A stretch of 64,000 bases of DNA. It comes from Sacculina carcini. Lineage: Eukaryota; Arthropoda; Thecostraca; Sacculinidae. The translations under genes were made by a program, and so were the position numbers. The notes below the pieces were generated by a model that did no database searches, was not told where the DNA came from, and worked only from the letters and a program-made list of their open reading frames with translations. Below, in pieces: positions 12,401 to 24,400 of the stretch. Each line of letters opens with the position of its first letter. Positions within the stretch are counted from its first letter, which is position 1. The stretch spans positions 9,314,449 to 9,378,448 of the forward strand of contig OU696571.1 of NCBI GenBank assembly GCA_916048095.2, in the 5' to 3' direction.

Positions 12401-15400
12401 ACCAGATCGGAGAGGGTGGAAAAGAAGTACCAACTCGGAAAGATGATAAATAGGAAGGACTGGTGTATTCTCTTCCTTCAGAACTGCAAACAGAAATTGA
12501 CCTTTTTCAAGGAGGTTATTTTTAGGTTACCTTCTTATTGGTTATTAAGTTACTTTATATATTCACAAACAAGCAACAAACAAACCGTGTATTTCACATA
12601 GCGCACTAATCAGCAAAGGCGTGATAAACATGTGATAAAACGATACAAAAGTGATATTAACTTTAAAACTCAGGTTATTTTTAGGTTACTTTTTAGGTTA
12701 CTTTTTCTCGAAAATAAAGTTACTTTTTTCTGATTTTTAGGTTACTTTTTTGACTGCCCTAGTGCTGAGTCAAGAGCTGCTGCACTACTGTTGGTAGGTG
12801 ATTTGTGCTGTTTACCACCAGACTCACAGCCTTTTCGTTGCTGACATTAGCCAGAACTTTCAAGGACGTGGTTGTGTCGCGCAGGCAGTTGTTTTAACAA
12901 TCGACAATGAGACCAAAATGGGTGAGAAAGTCATGACCAAGGAGAGGAGACACAGCGTCAGAAACGATTGACGTCCAGGAAAATTGACGACGCAATTTAT
13001 GCAAGGCGCTATCCAACTCGTCTTCGCCGTGGACAACCATGCGCTGACCGTTTGCGGCGGAGATTGTCACGGCGCTAGGGCGGAGATGTAATTGAACCAA
13101 ATTTATAGGAATAATGGAAATACTAGCCCCAGTATCTACGATGAAATACGTCCATTGACTGTCGATGCGGGCTGCGACTTTGACAAGCGGCAGGCCATGA
13201 GGTGCAGCGACCATGACCTGCCGATTCAGTTTTCCGGCGGCGCTAATGACACATTTTTGGCGTCGGAAGCTGGTGAGGACCTTCTCGAAGAAGGCTGCAT
13301 TCTCATATTGTTGGATTTATTCGGCCATCAGCACCACGGCTTGCACGTTCGAGCGGCTGTGCCGAAAAAGATATGCGCGCGACTTACCTTGGGGCTTTGT
13401 CCTTCGTGATAAGGTCTCAGGCCAATTGAATTCCATACGGGTCGCCCACGGTCGGGTGTTCTGCTTCGGTGGTGAGGGGTCTCGCTTGCTGTCGACCGTA
13501 CGGCGATACACTGATTGTGCGTTAGCGGTAGCAACTCATCGGCTAGTTTACCGAGTTGTGAAAGAGATAGTTCTTTCTGCGCGGCCAGGACACTCTTGAT
13601 AGGAGCAGGAAGTGCCTGGATGAATTTGTGTCTGACGAGATCATCTGAAACACCGACCTTGTTTGCAATATCTGCCAACTCTTGGAGAAAAAACGATGGG
13701 CGCCCTGTCATGACCGTGGAGGATATCAATTTCTCGAAAAGTTCTGGCTTCGGACGTTCATATAGCCCCAAAACAGCTTTTCTTGGAGTGAATTACTCAC
13801 ATTTCGACTGCACTTCCGCCGGAAGTTGGGCCACAACGTCGGGGGAAGACATGCAACAGCATGAAAGTACTTTTTCGTTTCATTGACAATCCTATTTATG
13901 TGGAATTGGGCCTTTAGCACAGCAAACCAACCCTTCGCAGATCCCTCCATAAATGCCGGTGCCTTGACAGACACATGTACGGCGGATTCTTCCATAATAA
14001 AAAAACTATCATTTTGCAAATATGATCCAAATCACCCTAAACGACGCAGTAATGTTTAAAACTGAAGAGAAGAGTACTCACGTGGGGTAATAACCACTGT
14101 GGTTAGCGAGCGAGGCCAAAAAGACAAAACGCTGGTATATTCACGAGTAGAAACCACAAGCAAACACGAAAACACCAAAAGAGAGGGACGCCAGCGCGCG
14201 ACGATTCAGGAACTTCAGAAAATCGCGAACATTACAAGTATTCAAGATAAAACAATAAGCATTTACCAGCACGAATAAACATCATATTAATCGACAACTA
14301 ATGTCCAACAAATTTATCAGATTGAACACAGAAATACGCGCACCACAAAGGCGAGACGAATGTATTATATTAAATAATATACAGTATTTTATGTATTATA
14401 TGTTTTATGTGTATTTTTGTGTATTTATTCGATTTTTATTTAAACAAATATACATCAATAAATGGCTATAATAAACGTAATAAAACACCAGCTAGCTGTA
14501 GCATAAAGCTGATAAGCACCGACATTCGAATTTTCTGGTGAAATGAGTTTTTTTTGTTAATGATAATCGTTCAAACGCATGCCCTAAATGATCTAGCGTT
14601 TGTGAAAAATAAACATGAAATTTAGGCCGATCTGACTAAAAAGTATTGTTTGAAAAAACACAAACCCAGTGTTTCAAAACCAGTGGTTTTTGTTTTTTGG
14701 TTTCAATTTTTTCAAAGAGGATCAGTTTGTAGTCATAAAACTTCGCAATCTTCCAAAAATTTGTGCGGTAAAGCATAAAGTTGTTGGATCAAAATGATGG
14801 TAACCCTATAGCGGTCAACTGATCAAATATGATCACTTACAGAGTTGTTGTTGTTGGCGTTCCTCAGGTTGTCTGGCCGAGCAACCTCGAGCTCCTGAGG
14901 AAAGACACGGCGCCGACCGGGTCGTCCACAGGTCCCTGATAGATGTAATTTTGTATTGGCGTCTGAGTTGTGTGTGTGCTGTGTAGTGTTCCATGGTGTG
15001 TGTGATGGTGTGTGTTGCTGATTTGCAATCTGGACAGGTGTCATCGATTGAGTCATTCACCTTTTTCTGATATGACAGAAGGGCATGATGATGGCCGCAT
15101 CTCAACCTGGCAAGATGCACCTTGTTTTCGCGTGTGAGTGTGTTTTCTGATTTGTGTATGTCCGGTGGGTGTCTTTGCAGGAGTGTATTGTGTTGTAGTG
15201 AGTGTATAGCTTTACGTGCGATATCTGTGTGTATGTGTATCTTGATTGATTTGCGTGGGGGAACTGGTGGAAGTGGTGTGATAATTTGTCTGTGGTAAAG
15301 TGTGCTTGGTGTTGTTTTTATTCTTCTGTTTGTGTTTTCGTGTGTTGTGAGGTGATGTAGTTGGTGTGCTGTGTTGGTGACTGCTGCTGCGAGTGTTTCT

Positions 15401-18400
15401 GTGCCTCTCATGTCTAGGTGGTGTTTCAGTTTCAGAAGTTTTGTTTCGTGTTGGAGGTGGTCTACTGGTGCTTTGCATCCTGTGATGGTTCTCAGTGCGG
15501 TGTTTTGAAGTGTTTGGAGTTTGTTTGTGTGGAGTATTGCGAGATTGCTAGCCCATGCGGGGCTAGCATTCTATCGCGGGTCTGATGTATTGTTTGTGTA
15601 TGGTGGTTGTGGTGTCTTTGTTGTGTCCGAAAGTTGTGTGTGAGAGTGCCTTCAGTGTGTTGAGGCGTGGGGTGACTTTGGTTTTGATGTTGGTGATGTG
15701 TTGTTTGAATGAGAGGTGTGTGTCGTATGTGACGCCTAGTATTTTTGGTGTGTGCGTGTGGGGGATGATCGTGTTATTGATAGTGATTTGTGGTGTGTAG
15801 TTGTGTTCGGATGTCCAGTTGGTGATAAGTGTGGCTGTGGATTTGGCAGGTTACAGAGTTAACTTGAATGGCGTCGCAAACGCTTGTAAACACTGTTGTG
15901 TCTGTGTACGTGCTTTCTAACCAATGAGAAGGACTTAAGTGCCACTTCAGACAGTCACGTCATCTCGCTCTATTCAGATGAGTCACGTGCTGCGACTTGG
16001 AAATACGACAAACGTCGTGAGTGTACTCTAACGGAGTCTTTAGGCGGCGCAATGCTGAGATGTTAGGCATCGCGCCGCCTCGTTACACAAGCGAAATACA
16101 GGCTATCTCGCGAGAGTTTTTTGCACTTCTGGTGAATCACATGCCACACACGCAAATACACACACACTCATACAAACACGCCAGATGTTGCAGTGGTGAT
16201 GCTGCAGTTTGTGCCCGCGTTTAGTGGCGGGATAGCCCTGCAAGCACAGCAGAGCGTGATCCGTCTGGAGAGAGCGGAGAGTGCAGCCACGTGGTGTGTA
16301 GGTGTGGTGTTATCTAATGACTCAGTACAAACACTCACTGCCTAAGGATATGTTTTTATTAACTGAGAACACAGCATATACATCTACAAACCGCACATAA
16401 CCGATCGCACAACGCACACATATAACACATGTAAACAATAACAATCGCCAGATGAATGATGCCAGTCACTAACAGAAATAACAACAACAATATCACTACA
16501 TTCACCGTCCGCCACAAAACATTCGCCCAGCATTCACATAAGGAGTATAATAACTGTTGCACCCAATCACCACCAGAGGTGTCAATGTGCATGCAACGAT
16601 GTCTCACTGCCACCGCCTTCGTTTTGCACGTACCCCTACACACAATCACAAACATTCACACCATCATCTACATAAAAAGTATAATCACATCTCATAATCA
16701 GCATAGCGAACGTGCGGTCGCCTGCTCCTCCCCGAACGTCTAATCATGGACCGATCATCACCCGCCTCTTCACCGATAACAGTTTCTTATCTGACCGCTG
16801 AATGCTCTATAGAGTCTCCAGGCTCAGTAGAGTGATTGTCGTCCGGTGGTCGAGGCACCTCTGTTCGTACCTCAGGAGGACCTTGATAGACCTCAGGTGG
16901 ACTTCGGTGGACTTCAGAGGGACCTTCCTCGATGTGGACCAGAGCATCTTGACACAATCCGGCAGGAGCCAAATGTCTCAATGACACGAGTGGTTCACGC
17001 CCACTAGGCAAGCTTACTCTGGCATATAAGGGGTTTACTTCAATAATCTCGACGTCTTGTACCACAGTGTCATACTTACTACGCTGAAGACAACGCAGTT
17101 AGGCTCGTTTTGCAGTCAACAACCACGTCGGCAATGGAAGTCCGTTAGCCGTTCTCCGTTCGTGCCGGAAAAGTCGCTCGTGAGGAGTGGCATTGGTTGA
17201 TGTACACAACAAAGAACGCAGTGAATGCAGCATCACAGTGAGTAATTGTTCCCAACAACTGATTTTCAGGTTGCGCGAGTAACAAGCCATTTGCAATGAG
17301 TTCCATATTACTCCGTTATAACGTTCCACCTGCCCGTTTCCTTGTGGAGCTGTTGTGAAAGTTTGGACCACGCTGTTGGATAATAAGAATTCTCGGAAAT
17401 GCTGAGAGGAAAAGCTCGTGCCTCGATCTGAATGTACACACTCAGGCATACCAAAAACAGCAAATAGTGTTGTTAGACAACCAACTGCCGACAACGTCGA
17501 AGTATCCGGAGTTGCAAAAGCAAAAGGAAATCTAGAATACTCATCGAACACCACCAAAAGGTACTTATTCTGAGAGGCAGATGGAAGTGGCCCCTTAGAA
17601 TCTATGCTAAGTTCTTCAAAAGGTCGAGTGGCCTTGATCAACGTATTATTAGGTTTAACAAATTGGGGTTTAAACCTAGCACATGTGTGACAACCACCGA
17701 CCGTTTTCTTCACTTCATCTAACGTCTGCGGTAAATTTCGCGCTTTCACGAAATGCCATAACCTCGTGATTCCCGGGTGACATAAGCTCTCATGAAGATC
17801 AGCTAATTTGTCAACGTTAAACGAGGCTACGACATCAGCACGCGAAATCATATCGGGGGTCACGTTCATTTCACCCGTTCTATACGAGATTTCGTAACTG
17901 TGACATGCTAATTCCAGCCTCCATCTAGCGATCTAATCGTTCTTCGCCTTTCCTCTGCTAGTTTTGTCGAACATAAACGATACTGATTTCTGGTCCGTAA
18001 TAAATTTAAAATGCCGTCCCAAAAGCAAGTATCTCCAGCGCCGGATCGCCTCGACAATTGCAGCGGCTTCTTTCTCAATGGAAGTATGTCGTCGCTCCGT
18101 GGGATTCAACGTCCTCGAAAAGAATTCGACGGGTTTGCCGTTTTGCGGTAGAGTAGCGGCCAACGCGTTGTCGGAGGCATCTGTTTCTATAACTAATTGA
18201 GCCAAATCATCTAGAGGAGAAAATCACGCTTTAGCTATATCTCGCTTCATATTCTCGTACGCCAACACCGCGGCAGGAGATTACGAGAACGAATGAGTGT
18301 CCACGAGGGGGCGTAACTTTTCTTAAAAACACGGTATCCACTTAGAGTAGTGGGAAAGCATACCCAACGCACGTTTCAACGACCTGCCATCATGGGGCTT

Positions 18401-21400
18401 TGGTAAGTCAATGAGCGTTCTGAACCTGTCAGGATCCGGACGAATGCTACTCTTTTCGATCACATGACCCAACATTTGTATGGACATCTTGTTAAAATTG
18501 CATTTGTCATAGTTGATCGTGAGTTGGTATTTTTCTATTGATTTCGTTAACATTTCTATGTTCTTATCACGTTCTGCTTGGGTTTTGCCACATATCCACA
18601 TATCCACATCATCTACATAGGCAAATGTATCTTGAAGGTGTTCATCTTGAACAATGTCATTGCGAACCTTTTGAAAACACGCTACTCCATTTGTTACCCC
18701 AAAAGGTATTCTTGTGAATTCAAACAGTTTACCGTCTGCTTCAAATGCCGTAAACTTGCAATCGTTGGGATGAAGGGCAATCTGGTGTTAAGCTTCCCGT
18801 AAATCTATCGAGCTGAAATATGAGTATTGCGAGATTTTATCAATTATTTCGCTGATACTCGGTAATGGATATGCATTTATTTCCGTGAAGCGGTTGATAG
18901 CTTGCGAGTAATCAATAACCATTCTTCTCTTTCCATTTTCTGAATTTACCACGAGAACCTGAGCTCTCTATGGACTAGAACTGGGCCTTATCATCTTTTC
19001 ACTAAAAAGTCTACTAACCTCTGTCTTGATGAATGCGCCTTCGTGAGAACGTCGTCTGGTCTTCGTTTGTATTGGCCTGCAGTCTGCTCGCAAGTTCGTG
19101 AACAACGACGGAGCCTGCACCTTGGCAAGTACCAGGCCGCAAACATCCAAGTTCGGCTTTGCCCCACCGAATTTCATGGTGACACAGTCATAGGCCATCA
19201 TGAAATCATGACCCAACAACACTGGTGCACATAAATCTTCCAATACCGCCAAGCGGAAGTCACTGAATACGTCTTCTTCTACTCTTATCTCAGCTACGCA
19301 TTCTCCAATTATGCTGGCTTGATGCTGGGTTGCATCCGAACAAACGGTACCTGAAGCAGTCTTAATATGTAGATCCAATTTTTGGGCGTGAGCCAACCTG
19401 ATGAAACTCGTACTTCCCGTGTATACAAGCGCTGTTTCCCTATTTCCGTTTATCCTGATCGTACACACAGCTGACTTCAAGCCATGTGTGATGCCAGTGG
19501 CGACAACAGTGAGAAAGTTCATCGAAGCCGACTGGCCTTTTGAAGATTTTTTTTCTGATTTCCACCGGCATTCTTTCGAGTAATGTCCCACTTTCCCACA
19601 ATTATTACATGGAGCATTGCGTGCTCCACACCGAAACCTTGGGTGAGCTGGTCCACCACAAAAGCCACACCTCTTTGTAAAGGCGATAAGTTAAGGCGAT
19701 GGAATATATTAATGAATCAGCGATGTATTTGGGTAAAAAAACTATACAGACTCCAACACGCACAATACAACAAGCTACAGTCTCACCGTAACGCGGAAAC
19801 ACCAGCAACAAACATCCACACATACACATACCAATCCCATCAACACACTGCCCGTACCAACTCGCCACCACTACAGCCCAAACCCTCACTATCCCCACAT
19901 CACTTCGTCACATAAACGACACACGCATAATATAAACCACACGCCCTCCTGATGTATACATCACCATTCATAATCATTCAACCATGCTGGGGGTCGCCGG
20001 ACTCGCACATGTCTCATCTGTCCCACGTCAGCAAGCACAGCCCGGTTGTCTCCGTCATCATCATCCTCGATCACCAGTTGGTCTCCGTCCACCACCTCCG
20101 ACACATCGACCTCGTCACCTTCCGGAGCATCCAATTTGTCTTCATCGTCGCTGTCGTACAGTCGGCGAACATCCAGTATATGCCGAGCCACTCCATCAAC
20201 TTTGACGTTGTTGGCTGAAACAACATCTGTAACCTTTCCCGGCAGCCACCGCGATGTACACTTGCCATCCGCTGGTTTCACCAACACCAAATCACCCTCT
20301 CGGACACTCGCAGAATCGTGCGTTACCAGAGTTTTTGCACTAGCACGGGGATGTCTCCACTCATAGTTATGCAGTATTGCACTAGGATGTCTGAAATGTT
20401 TTGCGGTACCCGATGCCGCCAGATTATAGAAAAACACCGCGTCCAAAGGCGACTTTCCCGTACGAGCTGACATCCGCTTAATAGTGCGATGGTTGCGTTC
20501 AACCACACCATTACCAGATGGTCTATGAGCGGCTCGGAATCTCAAATTGACGTTCCACTTACGACAGAGTTCAGCGACCTGATATGATCGAAATGCGGCA
20601 CTGTTGTCTAGAAGAAGCTCCGACGGTGGACCGCGCTCGCGAAAAACTTCGTCCAGAATGTTCGATATTTCTGTGGAGTTTTCTGTCTTCACCTGCCGCC
20701 ATATAGCGAAGCGGCTCGGACCGTAATCAACCATGGTGAAAAAACAAGTACTCCCCCAATGCGTGGTATCGACGTATAGTCTCACCTAGTTTTCGTCGAC
20801 CGTTAACACTCCTGGATCATGCCGTACTGGCGCAGGGTCAATCGAACGGCATTGAAGACACTTCCGCACACAACTCTCAATCTGCTCTCTAGTAACATCA
20901 GGATTGACGAGTCTAGCCAGATGCAACGATCTTTCGACACCAAGGTGATCGTCATCATGTAACGAATTCACTGTTACGCTGCAAGTCAGTGGATTATTTT
21001 GATACTTGACTGCTTTCAGCCACTTTCTATCAACTCTCGTCAATCCATCAGCAATATTTTTACTAGATGCCACCAAACTCAATCGGATAATTAAATTATA
21101 CGTCTCAATCATCTCCCTGAACAACCACAACCGACGACGAACCAGCATTTCAGACATCCCTGATACTTTCACTCTGACGTCACCTCGTTTAACTGATCTC
21201 AGCCATCCATACACGGTAGCCGAATCAGTCACAAGACACATCTCACTCAGCCCCCACTTCAAGGCAAGACTCACACCTTTAGTTGCTGCCTCAAGCTCAG
21301 CAATGTTAATGTGACCACTGTCAGAAGACGGTCGCATCCAAGCAGCGTCCTCCACTATGTTCCCCTCGATCTCAATCACGACCCCTATTGCCATACTACT

Positions 21401-24400
21401 GGCGTCACACCAAACCTTTCCTTCACTCATACCCGCAGCCACTGACCACAAACCTCTCACTGGGTCCCACTCTCGTACCTTCTTTAGCACATCCTCGAGC
21501 ATACCCATCACCTCGTTTCCAACTTCGTCGTCCCACGATCGACCCTGACTCAACCTCTTCACATAGCTGCAGGCAAGCCGGAGCCAGCCACAAACAGGGT
21601 AATGTCCAACTAAACGGCCACAGACAGAAAATAGTTGACGTCGATTCAAACAGCCATCGATACTTGGAATATCGTTACCTCGCCTGAAATACAGGCGACC
21701 ATCATCTCTCCGTTTCAAAGAAAGGCCAAGAACACGATTATCTTCAAGTAGTTCTGGCGCTTTGGTTTCTAACCCAAACTTCCTCAGATGAGAAGCGACT
21801 TCTTCAGCAGTTATAACACTCTCATTTACAATGATGTCGTCCATGTAGGCGCTGGTTCCTGTCTTCGTTTTCTCATTTTGACCCAATACTTTTTCGATAA
21901 TTCGACTCATGATTCGAGGAGCAGCATTGAGACCAAATCCCAGGCGAGAAAGATAATAAAACTTGCCTCTCCAGCGTACTCGTTGATACTGTTGAAGAGC
22001 AGAGTCAATATGTATTTGCAGGTACGCAGACCTCAGATCTATCAGCCGTACCGGCTCACTGAATCTCCTCCACCGACGTAGAGCCTCATCACAAGACGTC
22101 ATGTCTTGACCGTCCCTGCAACTGACAAAATGGTTCAACTCACGATAGTCCAAAACCGGTCTGACTTTACCCTTATTTTGTTGAATAACGGCCATCAGCG
22201 GAATAATACCTACCGGGTCATCGCTGTTGTCTGCAACCAATACTCCTTCATATACTCCTCCAATACTCCACCTCTGAATCTCGCAATCAAATTTTTCTTC
22301 GACTTCTTTTGTCATGTTCGTCTTGTAGCAGCAGATTGTGTTTTTCAGTGTTGGGGGTTCTTGCTTCCACTTCCATTCTGCAGACCACTTTGCGCCGTCA
22401 AACCACGCCTTGAAGTCTTCTTCATCAATCACCATCTGTTGACTTCTATCATTCAATTGTCCCAAGATACATATCACATGACCATTGCTGAGCTTCACGC
22501 TCGTGCTGTCCACCCAGATACCTCCTAGCCGTGAAATATCGTCCATGCCTAATACTGCATCAATACCTGTAGTCAGCCGTTGAGCTACCATCACAGAAAC
22601 ATTCATCTCTTTGCCTCCCAACAATACTGTTGCTGTTGTTGGGCCACCACAAACAACTCTGCTTACATCAAAGGTTACCAACTGCTGATTGCCTCCCACA
22701 GATGTGCACAACCACGCAGCCAGTACGGTTTGAGAGCATCCAGTATCCACCAATGCTCTCACACGACAGCCGTTAACTCTCGCAATAATGATGGGAAGCG
22801 CCCTTAAGCCGCTTTCGGGAGAGCTTCCGGCGCAGAAATTCTCCCGCTTCCGTTTTCTGAATTCTTGCAGGTTCGTGATATGTGACCCTCTTCTCCACAT
22901 GCCCAGCATATCACCTTGCTATGATTTGCTCTGCAGAAACGAGCGAAATGGGAACCACCGCAGTTGAAGCACTGCTTGCTTGAAGGTGAGTGATTATTCT
23001 TGAATGTGCGTGATGGTGTTCGATATCCACTATTTTCCGAATTGGCACACTTCACAGTTGCAGCTGCCACTGGGTGATCTATTATCTCAGCCATCAAGCA
23101 CCTAGCTCGTTCAACGACACTGCTCAGCGGAAGTGTGTCCACCCTTGTGAGTGCTCGCAACTCACGGGACACTACAGATGGCAAACCAACAATAAATGCT
23201 CTCAACAGTACTACATCGGACTCAACGCCGGCCAATCGAGCCAATCTCCGTAGATCCGTCAAAAACACATCCACAGGCTCGTCATTCCATACACGACGCG
23301 TGAATTCCTCGCAGGCTTGGAAAGCGTTCATGCCAAAAGCTGGAAGAAGCGTATTCTCAATCTTTGCCGCGTCGCATTTGTCCTCTTGCTTCATTTCAGC
23401 GTACACAGCAAAGGCCTCGCCCTCCAGAAATAATGGTATAACTTTCGACAAATCTTTGATTTCTTTCAATTCAGCTACCAGTTTGATTTTCGATATCCAC
23501 TGACACACATCACCAGTTCCATCAAAGCAACGAATCATATCGCCTATTTTAATGCTCGTAGACATTTTTCGGGCCGAAATAGCTTGTAAAGGCGATAAAT
23601 TATGACGATGGAATATATTAATGAATCAGCGATGAATTTGGGTAAAAAACATTATACAGACTCCAACACGCACAATACAACAAGCTACAGTCTCACCGTA
23701 ACGCGGAAACACCAGCAACAAACATCCACACCAACACATACCAATCCCATCAACACACTGCCCGTACCAACTCGCCACCACTACAGCCCAAACCCTCACT
23801 ATCCCCACATCACTTCGAAACACTCAGTCTGCGCCGCATACAGCTGTTCAGGGTCAAGTACACAGACACAACACACAGACACGCATACACATATCAATAC
23901 ACATGAATGATACAATACACATAAACGACACACGCATAATATAAACCACACTCTTCACGACCGCAACAGTAGTCTCGAGGAAGTTTTGATCTTTGTTCTC
24001 CGACATACGACATTCCTCCGATGATTGAGCTATGATGTTGTCATTCACCGCAAACGTAGAAGGATGTTCGATTCCATAGGCTTCCGACTGTATTTGTGCT
24101 CTCTCCAGAGCTCGTGCTTGAGCTGCGGCTTCATTCAGACTCAAATTCAAATTTTCCAACAGACGCTGACGTATCAAGCTCGATGAAATCCAATTAATGA
24201 TTGTGTCACGGATCGCTTCACTTTTAATTTCCCCCGCCCTCGCGTCAGTGAAGCCACATTCAGTTGCTAGGGACTGCAAAGCCTCAATATACGCGTCGAA
24301 AGATTCATCTGGTTTTTGCCTTCTCGAAGTCAGACAATGCCTAGCAAAAATCACACTTCTCGGCTTGACAAAACGAGACGATAACAAACTGATTGCTTCA

